DNA of 64,000 bases from Porticoccus sp963974675 (GTDB taxonomy: Bacteria > Pseudomonadota > Gammaproteobacteria > Pseudomonadales > Porticoccaceae), in assembly GCA_963974675.1 (NCBI GenBank), contig CAXBDQ010000007.1, forward strand, positions 1 to 64,000. Reading direction: 5' to 3'. A program made the position numbers and the translations under genes. Under the pieces are notes generated by a model that searched no databases, was not told the DNA's origin, and saw nothing but the letters and a program-made list of their open reading frames with translations. This document shows positions 44,560 to 52,335 of the stretch, one piece after another (position 1 is the stretch's first letter; each line of letters opens with the position of its first letter).

Positions 44560-45738
44560 ATGAGTTTAAAACCAAGAGATGCAGTGATTGTCGATTTTGC
44601 CCGCACGCCTATGGCGCGTTCGAAGAATGGATCGTTTCGCAATCGTCGAGCCGATGAGCTTGGTGCAGACCTTATCGAAGGGCTACTTGATCGTAATCCT
44701 GGTGTTGATCCCGCAGAGATTGACGACATCATTTGGGGTTGTGTGATGCAGGCGCGGGAGCAGGCGTTTAATGTCGCCAGAATGACAAGCTTGCGTACAC
44801 GCATTCCCCATGAGGTTCCAGCGATCACCGTTAATCGGCTCTGTGGTTCTTCTATGTCGGCATTGCATAATGCTACAGCCAACGTTATGGCGGGTTTGGG
44901 TGATGTTTATTTGATCGGTGGTGTTGAGCATCTTGGTCATGTGCCCATGACCCATGATATCGACCCGAATCCGGCAATGAATTTAAGCGTTGCGCAGGCA
45001 TCGGGGATGATGGGTTTGACGGCTGAATATTTGGCGCGGATTCATGGTGTTAGCCGACAGCAGCAAGATGAATTTGGTGTGCGATCTCATAGGCTGGCAG
45101 CTGAAGCTAGGCGTGAAGGGCGCTTCATCAACGAGATTGTTCCCATCGAGGGTCATGATGAAAATGGTGGCCTCTATTTGATGAGTGAAGATGAGACGAT
45201 TCGGCCTGAAACGACAGTTGAAGGATTGTCTCAGTTGCGCACAGTGTTTGATCCTGTTAATGGCACAGTGACAGCGGGAACCTCATCCCAGATTACCGAT
45301 GGTGCAGCGGCTATGCTAGTGATGTCAGCAGAGCGTGCCAAAGCTTTGGGTCTTCAGCCCATAGCAAAAGTGGTGTCTGTTGCTGCAGCTGGCGTTGATC
45401 CTGCCATTATGGGTTATGGCCCGGTGCCGGCCACCCGTTCAGCACTGAAGAAGGCTGGCTTAACCATCAATGATATTGACTATATTGAGCTTAATGAGGC
45501 TTTTGCAGCACAGTCCATACCTGTATTGAAGGATCTTGGTTTGTTAGACAGCATGGATCAAAAGGCCAACGTTAATGGTGGGGCTATTGCGCTGGGTCAT
45601 CCCCTTGGTGCATCTGGAGCTAGAATTACCGGTACGCTGTTGAATGTTCTTAAGCAACGAAATGCCACATTGGGTGTATCTACCATGTGCATTGGGTTGG
45701 GGCAGGGCGTATCTACTATCGTTGAGCGGTTGAATTAA
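44560..45738 (+). CDS. fadA: 3-ketoacyl-CoA thiolase (fatty oxidation complex beta)
   Basis: FadA cleaves 3-ketoacyl-CoA to acetyl-CoA and a shortened acyl-CoA. The nucleophilic cysteine is C95 in NRLCGSSMSALHNA. The histidine lies in GGAIALGHPLGASGAR, and the second active cysteine is in MCIGLGQGVSTIVE at the C-terminus. Length (392 aa) is normal. An AACGGAGG ribosome-binding site precedes the ATG. It is the second gene of the fadBA operon, and a strong hairpin follows. Confidence 0.96.
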   Translation: MSLKPRDAVIVDFARTPMARSKNGSFRNRRADELGADLIEGLLDRNPGVDPAEIDDIIWGCVMQAREQAFNVARMTSLRTRIPHEVPAITVNRLCGSSMSALHNATANVMAGLGDVYLIGGVEHLGHVPMTHDIDPNPAMNLSVAQASGMMGLTAEYLARIHGVSRQQQDEFGVRSHRLAAEARREGRFINEIVPIEGHDENGGLYLMSEDETIRPETTVEGLSQLRTVFDPVNGTVTAGTSSQITDGAAAMLVMSAERAKALGLQPIAKVVSVAAAGVDPAIMGYGPVPATRSALKKAGLTINDIDYIELNEAFAAQSIPVLKDLGLLDSMDQKANVNGGAIALGHPLGASGARITGTLLNVLKQRNATLGVSTMCIGLGQGVSTIVERLN

Positions 45739-45810
45739 TGATGGTTGATATATTGTCTTTATGAGGTGGAGAAAAGTTTAGAGCGATGGCTTTACCTTGG
45801 TTTTTTGCAT

Positions 45811-45841
45811 TATAAAGGCCGACATGTTGTCGGCCTTTATA
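45811..45841. terminator. Terminator-like hairpin after fadA
   Basis: ATAAAGGCCGACA and TGTCGGCCTTTAT form a perfect 13-bp stem with a short loop. The T-run is short, but the A/T-flanked stem between converging genes fits a bidirectional terminator. Confidence 0.75.
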
Positions 45842-45871
45842 GATGTACAGGTTATATTTTCTGTCAAAAGC

Positions 45872-46237
45872 TTACTGAGCTAATCTTTTCATTAAGCTAT
45901 CCTTGGACGTGTTAACTTTCTTATCAATGGCTTCGTTTGCAGAGTCGACAGCGTCTTGTGTTTTCTTTGTTACTGCTTCCCTGGTTTCTTCTGCTTTTTT
46001 CATCGTGACTTCTTTGGCATCTTCGACAGTTTTTTGCCATCATCTACGGCAGATTCTTTTATGGTTTGAACAGTTTCTTTGGTCGATTCCATGGTCGTTT
46101 TCATAGAGGAATCAGACATAGCTTCGTTTGCTGTCTCGTTGAGTGCAGACTCATCTTCGCCGCCACATCCGACCAAGCTTAAAGCGGTGATTATCAGGAT
46201 GGTGGGTAAATACAGTGCTTTTTTTAAACGTTTGCAT
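45872..46237 (-). pseudogene. Small lipoprotein gene with two compensating frameshifts
   Basis: An ATG at 46237 after GGAG begins MQTF, and the reading frame is then disturbed in a run of seven A. Removing one A gives MQTFKKALYLPTILIITALS ending in the lipobox LVGC (Cys24), a very good lipoprotein signal. About 65 codons later, a run of six A (46030s) shifts the frame again; one extra A restores a coiled-coil-like, lysine- and glutamate-rich tail ending KDSLMKRLAQ. The total of 366 bp is 122 codons, so the two shifts cancel. It could be a pseudogene, a sequencing artefact, or expressed by slippage. Confidence 0.6.
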
Positions 46238-46515
46238 ATTATTGCTCCATTAGCTTGGTTGTGTATTTTCGGTGCAGGTGTCGGTGTTCCAATATCTTCC
46301 TTAATCATTGGTATACTCACCCATTGTTGTCTATATAAGTTACGACCTGCACTCAGGATCTAGTTTTTTGTGTAAAAAGTTTGTATACATTGTTTTCTTT
46401 GCAAAAAAATTGTGGAGGGTTTGGGTTAGCATGTCATGGTTAAGATGTTCTAATAATTTTTTCGACGAAATAGCTTCATTTTACTAGGCTCAATGTCGAA
46501 TTTTCAGGAGTTTTC

Positions 46516-47913
46516 TTGGTTAATATACTGAAGACAGATAACCCGGAAGCGACGCTTGACCTGTGGTTGAACAAAACTGTAGGTGAAAGTTGCGCAAGAG
46601 CTGACGGTGGGCTCAGTCATTCTGTGCCAGATGGGATTTTGGCAGTGGAGTATGACTATATTCAGTACTACCTTCCTGCAGAACCATCAATCCAACTGAT
46701 CGCTATTTATTGTTTGTCTGGAGATCAGCTGTACTTCACTGTTACGGAATCAAGTCTATCTTTTAACCATCAATTACAGTCAATGACTGAAAGCTTGTCG
46801 GGGTTTCATGTCTTTGCTGTGGGAAATGAGCTGCCTGTATTATTGTTGGGCAATCCCCTTATGCTGGAAGCGGTGAGCATTGCTAAGCCTTGGGGGCGGG
46901 AGATTTGGTACACCGGAATTGAAGAAAGGGGAATTTCTCGAGTAACCGATGGTTTGGAGAGTGCTCCGCTTTCATGGGTGTTGTCGACAGCCCCGAGGCG
47001 TCTCGCCGCACATTGTGAACGGCGAATCAATTTATTGAAAATACTTGATCCATTGCCAGAGGAAGTCTACGGGGATTTGTATTTCGAGCTTCATGAAGAG
47101 AAGCGCGAGGTTTACGTGGTAACACATGTGGATAAGCAGGCTTGGCCGAGTGGTGTTGGGGCTATTCGTTATGGGTTTAATTCAGATTATAGAAAAACAT
47201 TTTCATCTGATGATGATTTTAAGGCAGCCTATTTGGATAAAGTAAAACAATATCAGGTTCTGCGTCGTCAAATTGATAAGCATCTTGATAGTGATAGAAA
47301 AATAGAGGGTGTAGCACCAAATGAGCCAGTACCCTCTGAAGTGATGAAACGTTGGGTGTCTAAATTACCACATGTTGTGTTAGCGCAAGAGAAAGAGCTT
47401 CGGGAGGAAATGAATAAGTTTACTGCCTTGTTGCCACTGGAGCAGGGCGACGTGGTCAAAGTGCCATTGTTGACTCCCCATTCGCTGCAACATGGCGTGC
47501 GCACGGTGGAATTTCAAACCCCGGTTTATGAGCGGATAATCCTCTCCTTTGCTCAGAAAGTACTTACACAAAATCACTGGGATATAGAAAGGGCTGTGGA
47601 AATTATGTCGATTGATAGTCCCCCAGTGGCCGACTTGGTAGTGCTTGAAAAAACCGAGGAATATCGGCTGGAAGAGGTTGTTCGATTTAATGACTTCCAT
47701 GTGTTGAGATTAACTATCTGGCCGGGGCGTGAGTATACTCTTTTGCCTACCCAGCAATATGGTCTGTTGATGGTGGTGGATGGTGAAGTTGGCTGCCAGA
47801 GGGGGGTGGTGACCAAAGAGCAAGCATTATTGTTGCCCGCGGAACGACGGAGTATTGGTCTCGTGAACAGCTCAGACCGTGATGTTATTTTGTTGTTGGC
47901 TAGCCCACGTTAA
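46516..47913 (+). CDS. Phosphomannose isomerase-like cupin protein of unknown function
   Basis: AKPWGREIWYTGIEERG near residue 123 matches the KPWG motif of type I mannose-6-phosphate isomerases. FELHEEKREVYVVTHVD, TPHSLQHGVRTVEFQTP (about 320-336) and a C-terminal cupin-like barrel fit the same fold. Metal ligands are only partly recognisable, so catalytic activity is uncertain. The first 110 residues do not resemble any family I know. The start is TTG, with CAGGAG five bases upstream. It is transcribed alone, and no other sugar nucleotide genes are near. Confidence 0.62.
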   Translation: MVNILKTDNPEATLDLWLNKTVGESCARADGGLSHSVPDGILAVEYDYIQYYLPAEPSIQLIAIYCLSGDQLYFTVTESSLSFNHQLQSMTESLSGFHVFAVGNELPVLLLGNPLMLEAVSIAKPWGREIWYTGIEERGISRVTDGLESAPLSWVLSTAPRRLAAHCERRINLLKILDPLPEEVYGDLYFELHEEKREVYVVTHVDKQAWPSGVGAIRYGFNSDYRKTFSSDDDFKAAYLDKVKQYQVLRRQIDKHLDSDRKIEGVAPNEPVPSEVMKRWVSKLPHVVLAQEKELREEMNKFTALLPLEQGDVVKVPLLTPHSLQHGVRTVEFQTPVYERIILSFAQKVLTQNHWDIERAVEIMSIDSPPVADLVVLEKTEEYRLEEVVRFNDFHVLRLTIWPGREYTLLPTQQYGLLMVVDGEVGCQRGVVTKEQALLLPAERRSIGLVNSSDRDVILLLASPR

Positions 47914-48053
47914 CGGAAAAAAGAGGGCTGTTTCTTTTCTGCTCTTTTCTAGGCTTCTTAGGTTGCCGGCAGATAATCTCTGTGGCAGAATTGCGCCCCC
48001 TTGCTAAGTGAGCCTATTCATTTATAGCCTATGATCTGGATACTTGGCATTTG

Positions 48054-48138
48054 GCGGACGTGGTGAAATTGGTAGACACGCTGGATTTAGGTTCCAGTGC
48101 CGCAAGGTGTGAGAGTTCGAGTCTCTCCGTCCGCACCA
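48054..48138 (+). tRNA. tRNA-Leu (anticodon UAG)
   Basis: This is an 85-nt class II tRNA with a long variable arm. The acceptor GCGGACG pairs with CGTCCGC, the anticodon stem CTGGA/TCCAG encloses TTTAGGT (anticodon TAG), the T loop is TTCGAGT, and CCA is encoded. In E. coli the tRNA-Leu(UAG) is among the cmo5U34 tRNAs, so it may be a substrate of the U34 pathway genes in this window. Confidence 0.97.
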
Positions 48139-48582
48139 TTTATTTATTACTCTATTGCCCATAAGTGAAAACAGTAGATCTCGGTTCTTTGACTGTGATT
48201 TTTCTGCCTCCTTGCATCTATTAGCTGTTAGGCCGTATTTTGTTGTACGAGAAGCTTATAGGCTCAGTACTGTTGTGGCATTAGAGCGGATAAATAGAGA
48301 GCATCGCGGCTAGATCGCTAGAACCAAATAGAAATCTTAGTGTTTCTCTGAATATGGATTCCACCGTTTAATCGGTGTATAGTTCCGCTCCATTTTACTC
48401 GTGTCCCAACTGATTCAGGTGTCTGGCGATGTCTGTGGTGATATGTAGATATGGCCCGTCAAGGATCAAATGCTAGGTGTTGGTATGGATTCAGAATGAT
48501 AGGGTCAAAAGTAGAATTTGGGTCTTTCCGCCCCGTATCAATTGATTAATAAGCAAGCAAATTATTTAGATAGAGGAACATC
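48139..48582. other. Intergenic stretch upstream of tig
   Basis: I see no gene or RNA structure in these 444 bp between tRNA-Leu and tig. It should contain the tig promoter, but I could not choose one with confidence. A ribosome-binding site AGAGGA lies just before the tig ATG. Confidence 0.5.
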
Positions 48583-49914
48583 ATGCAGGTTTCCATTGAA
48601 ACAACTTCCGGACTTGAACGTAAGATGACCGTTGGGGTCCCCGCAGAACGTATTGAAAATGAGATCAGTGAGCGCCTGATAAAAGCGAGCAAAACTGTTC
48701 GAATGGATGGTTTTCGTAAGGGTAAGGTGCCTCTCAACGTCGTGAAGCAGCGTTATGGTGCGGGTATTCGCCAGGAAGTTGTTGGAGAGGTGGTTAGAAG
48801 TTGTTTTTTTGAGGCAGTGACTCAAGAAAAGCTTACGCCAGCCAGTCAGCCAGCTATTGAGCCAAAGATAGATGAACCCGGTCAGGATCTAGAGTTTATC
48901 GCTACATTTGAGGTGTTGCCAGAGTTTGATTTGGCTGACTTGTCAGCGATTGAAATTTCCAAACCTGTGGCGGAAGTAAAAGAAGAAGACGTCGATGATA
49001 TGATCAATGCGTTGCGGAAGCAGCATGCGGCATGGACCGAAGTGGATCGCCCTGTAGCCTTGGGTGACGAAGCGAATATTGATTATACCGGTGTGAAAGA
49101 CGGTGAAGAATTTGAGGGCGGAAAGGCTGAAGGGTATCCTCTGGAGTTAGGTGCCGGTAAAGCTGTGCCTGGTTTTGAAGAAGGTATTGCTGGCATGTCT
49201 AAAGGGGAAGAAAAAGTGATTCCTGTTACTTTTCCTGAAAACTACCATGCCGAAGAGTTGCGTGGTGCAGCTGTTGAATTCACCATCAAATTAAATGAGG
49301 TGAAGGAGGCAGTTCTTCCAGAGGTCGCTGATGAGTTTTTTGCAATGTTTGGGCTTGAGGCGGGTGGTGAAGAAGCCTTTCGTTCAGCAGTACGCCAGAA
49401 CATGGAGCGGGATCTCAAAAATGCAATTGAGGGTAAAGTCAAGAGTCGTGTGATGGAACAGCTGTATCGTTCACACAGTGATTTGGAAGCACCTTTGGCT
49501 CAGGTTGCTAATGAGGTGACAAACTTAAAACAACAAATGGCTAATAAGCTAGCCGGTGGTGGTGAGAGTCAATTTGATCCAGCACTCTTGCCAGATGATA
49601 TGTTTGTAGAGCAGGCAAAACGCCGCGCCGTTGTTGGTTTGGTTGTGAATGAAATCGTTCAATCCAATGAAATGGATGTTGATGGCCAAAAAGTACGTGC
49701 CCGTATTGAAGAAATGGCGTCTACTTATGAGCAGTCTTCAGAGGTGGTGAACTATTACTACAATAGCCCGGAGCTTCTGAAGGGTGTAGAGGCCAATGTT
49801 CTGCAGGATCAAGTGGTAGAGTTAGTGTTGTCTGCCGCTAAGGTGACTGAAGAGGCAGTAGGTTACCAGCAGGCTATTGTTCCTGATCCTGAGCAAGTTG
49901 CTGCGGAAGGGTAA
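48583..49914 (+). CDS. tig: Trigger factor
   Basis: Trigger factor is the ribosome-bound chaperone that meets nascent chains at the exit tunnel. The ribosome-binding domain includes FRKGKVPLNVVKQRYG (residues 45-60). A FKBP-type isomerase domain follows (about 155-245; ANIDYTGVKDGEEFEGGKAEGYPLELGAGKAVPGFEEGI), then the helical C-terminal chaperone domain. Length (443 aa) is normal. It opens the tig-clpP-clpX-lon-hupB-ppiD cluster, which is in the standard gammaproteobacterial order. Confidence 0.96.
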   Translation: MQVSIETTSGLERKMTVGVPAERIENEISERLIKASKTVRMDGFRKGKVPLNVVKQRYGAGIRQEVVGEVVRSCFFEAVTQEKLTPASQPAIEPKIDEPGQDLEFIATFEVLPEFDLADLSAIEISKPVAEVKEEDVDDMINALRKQHAAWTEVDRPVALGDEANIDYTGVKDGEEFEGGKAEGYPLELGAGKAVPGFEEGIAGMSKGEEKVIPVTFPENYHAEELRGAAVEFTIKLNEVKEAVLPEVADEFFAMFGLEAGGEEAFRSAVRQNMERDLKNAIEGKVKSRVMEQLYRSHSDLEAPLAQVANEVTNLKQQMANKLAGGGESQFDPALLPDDMFVEQAKRRAVVGLVVNEIVQSNEMDVDGQKVRARIEEMASTYEQSSEVVNYYYNSPELLKGVEANVLQDQVVELVLSAAKVTEEAVGYQQAIVPDPEQVAAEG

Positions 49915-49938
49915 TCGTCACCATTTGAATGTTATGAG

Positions 49939-49967
49939 AAGGGTTGTTTAGTTTAGCAGCCCTTTTT
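49939..49967 (+). terminator. Terminator downstream of tig
   Basis: AAGGGTTG pairs with CAGCCCTT (one G-U pair) around a short loop, followed by T5. It lies 25 bp after the tig stop and suggests that clpP has its own promoter. Confidence 0.75.
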
Positions 49968-50131
49968 AGTTTTTATAATCTGTATAGATACTCGTGAGTT
50001 TGCTGCTTGTTGTTTCGGCTGGTTTCAGCTCTGTACAGTTGATTGTATCTTAGGCCTTGTGTTCTCCGGCTTGCCTTATCTTGGCTCCCGGTTACAATGC
50101 TTCAGTATCTTGTTTTTTCGAGTGAGCCAAT

Positions 50132-50761
50132 ATGAAATTTGATTTATCTTCGTCCGATTTGGGTATTCAGAATGCGGGTGGTTTGGTCCCGATTGTTGTT
50201 GAACAATCTGCACGGGGTGAGCGTTCTTACGATATTTATTCTCGGCTTCTAAAGGAGCGAGTCATCTTTCTTGTAGGTCCTGTTGAGGACTACATGGCAA
50301 ATTTGGTTGTTGCTCAATTACTTTTTCTTGAGTCTGAAAATCCTGATAAAGATATTCATTTATATATCAATTCTCCGGGTGGCTCTGTTACTGCGGGTAT
50401 GTCCATTTATGACACAATGCAGTTTATCAAACCTGACGTGAGCACTATGTGTATCGGACAAGCTGCCAGCATGGGTGCTTTTTTGTTGGCTGCCGGTGCT
50501 CCCGGCAAACGTTATTGTCTGCCTAATTCACGTAACATGATTCACCAACCGAGTGGTGGTACTCAAGGGCAAGCATCTGATATCCATATTCAGGCACAGG
50601 AAATATTAAAGATTCGTGAACGCTTGAATCAATGTTTGGCTCTGCATACGGGGCAAACCGTTGAGAAAATTGCCGAGGATACGGAACGTGACAACTTTAT
50701 GAGTGCTGAAGAGTCAAAGGCCTACGGGTTGATTGATGCCGTGCTGGACAAGCGTCCGTAG
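50132..50761 (+). CDS. clpP: ATP-dependent Clp protease proteolytic subunit
   Basis: ClpP is the tetradecameric serine peptidase that degrades proteins delivered by ClpX or ClpA. The nucleophile serine lies in GQAASMGAFLLAAG, the histidine in NSRNMIHQPSGGTQGQA, and the aspartate in AEDTERDNFMSAEE. Length (209 aa) is normal, with a short N-terminal propeptide likely. clpX lies 120 bp downstream. Confidence 0.96.
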   Translation: MKFDLSSSDLGIQNAGGLVPIVVEQSARGERSYDIYSRLLKERVIFLVGPVEDYMANLVVAQLLFLESENPDKDIHLYINSPGGSVTAGMSIYDTMQFIKPDVSTMCIGQAASMGAFLLAAGAPGKRYCLPNSRNMIHQPSGGTQGQASDIHIQAQEILKIRERLNQCLALHTGQTVEKIAEDTERDNFMSAEESKAYGLIDAVLDKRP

Positions 50762-50881
50762 AATCGGTAGTCTTTTAATATTTGATAAATGTTGTTACAA
50801 AAATAGGGTAGTGCCTTGAATCGTAAGGTCTTTTGTTAAAAGCAATCCTGTTTAAAGTGAAAATGCTGAGATGAGTGAGTT

Positions 50882-52171
50882 ATGACCGACGAGACAACTG
50901 GAGATAGCAGCGACGACGGCAAGTTGTTGTATTGTTCTTTCTGTGGAAAAAGTCAGCACGAAGTGCGCAAACTAATTGCAGGGCCCTCGGTGTTTATCTG
51001 TGATGAATGCGTGGATTTGTGTAACGATATTATTTCAGAAGAAGTTCAAGACTCTGATGGTGAAGCCGTCAGTAGTAGTTTGCCCAAGCCTATCGAAATT
51101 AACGACATTCTCGATCAGTATGTTATTGGTCAAGAGCGAGCGAAAAAAATTCTTGCTGTAGCAGTCTACAATCACTACAAACGCTTACAAAGTAGCGGAG
51201 CGAAGAATAGTAGCGACGAAATAGAGTTGGGGAAAAGTAACATTTTGCTAGTGGGTCCCACCGGTAGTGGTAAAACCCTTTTAGCAGAAACCCTGGCAAG
51301 ACTGCTTGATGTGCCTTTTACCATTGCAGATGCCACAACGCTTACCGAAGCCGGCTATGTGGGTGAAGATGTAGAAAACATCATTCAGAAGCTTTTGCAG
51401 AAATGTGATTACGATGTTGAGAAGGCTCAACGGGGTATCGTTTATTTGGATGAAATCGATAAGATTTCTCGTAAGTCAGATAATCCCTCTATCACTCGAG
51501 ATGTTTCTGGTGAAGGTGTCCAGCAAGCGCTACTAAAATTGATCGAAGGTACGGTGGCGTCGGTTCCCCCTCAGGGCGGCAGAAAGCACCCTCAGCAAGA
51601 GTTTCTTCAAGTCGATACATCTAATATTTTGTTTGTATGTGGGGGCGCTTTTGCTGGTTTAGAGAAGGTTATCCAGGATCGCTCCGAGAAAGGTGGTATT
51701 GGTTTTAGTGCCGAAGTGAAGAGTAAGGATACAGATAAAAATATTGGCCAGACACTGGAAGATTTGGAGCCTGAGGATTTAGTACGTTACGGTTTGATCC
51801 CTGAATTTGTCGGGCGTTTACCTGTGATAGCAACACTGGAGGAGCTGGATCAAGATGCGTTGATTAACATCCTGACTGAACCTAAAAATTCATTGGTCAA
51901 GCAATATGGCGCGATGTTTGAGATGGAAGGTGTTGAGCTGGATATTCGTCGGGATGCCTTGGAGGCTATTGCTAATAAAGCGCTCGCACGTAAAACCGGT
52001 GCTCGTGGACTTCGTTCAATTATTGAAAATGTACTGCTTGACACCATGTACAGTATTCCTTCTTCTGACAATGTGAGCAAAGTAGTGATTGATGCTACGG
52101 TGATTCGAGGCGAGTCTGAGCCTATGCTTGTTTATGAAAATAAGGAGCAACAGAAAGCTGCCAGCGATTAG
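50882..52171 (+). CDS. clpX: ClpX ATPase subunit
   Basis: ClpX unfolds substrates and feeds them to ClpP. The N-terminal zinc-binding domain has CSFC and CDEC pairs (about 18-43), the Walker A motif is GPTGSGKTLLAETLAR near residue 123, and the Walker B motif is IVYLDEIDKIS. The IGF loop that docks on ClpP is present (GGIGFSAEV). Length (429 aa) is normal. A terminator separates it from lon. Confidence 0.97.
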   Translation: MTDETTGDSSDDGKLLYCSFCGKSQHEVRKLIAGPSVFICDECVDLCNDIISEEVQDSDGEAVSSSLPKPIEINDILDQYVIGQERAKKILAVAVYNHYKRLQSSGAKNSSDEIELGKSNILLVGPTGSGKTLLAETLARLLDVPFTIADATTLTEAGYVGEDVENIIQKLLQKCDYDVEKAQRGIVYLDEIDKISRKSDNPSITRDVSGEGVQQALLKLIEGTVASVPPQGGRKHPQQEFLQVDTSNILFVCGGAFAGLEKVIQDRSEKGGIGFSAEVKSKDTDKNIGQTLEDLEPEDLVRYGLIPEFVGRLPVIATLEELDQDALINILTEPKNSLVKQYGAMFEMEGVELDIRRDALEAIANKALARKTGARGLRSIIENVLLDTMYSIPSSDNVSKVVIDATVIRGESEPMLVYENKEQQKAASD

Positions 52172-52194
52172 GTGTTGTCAGCTTTTTACTGAAT

Positions 52195-52215
52195 AGGGCC
52201 TGCGGGCCCTTTTTT
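52195..52215 (+). terminator. Terminator downstream of clpX
   Basis: AGGGCC, a TGCG loop, GGCCCT and T6 form a compact strong hairpin 23 bp after the clpX stop. Confidence 0.88.
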
Positions 52216-52260
52216 ATTGTCTGTTTTATTAGCAACTTGTGGGATATCTATATTACGGCA

Positions 52261-52288
52261 CTTGTTTTTATCCCGTGTATCCCCATAT
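52261..52288 (+). promoter_or_regulatory. Candidate sigma-32 (heat-shock) promoter of lon
   Basis: CTTGTTT (52261-52267) and CCCCATAT (52281-52288) are 13 bp apart. The second element matches the RpoH -10 consensus CCCCATnT exactly, and the first keeps the CTTG core. It ends 47 bp before the lon ATG, and lon is a heat-shock gene in E. coli. Confidence 0.65.
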
Positions 52289-52335
52289 TTGCGGTAAGCT
52301 TAAGATAATGTAAATTCTCGATACGAGGTCTGAGA

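Noticed and set aside
46079..46363. Plus-strand frame across the lipoprotein gene
   Set aside because: It is the complement of the signal peptide region; its hydrophobic part is a shadow of the lipoprotein's own coding sequence.
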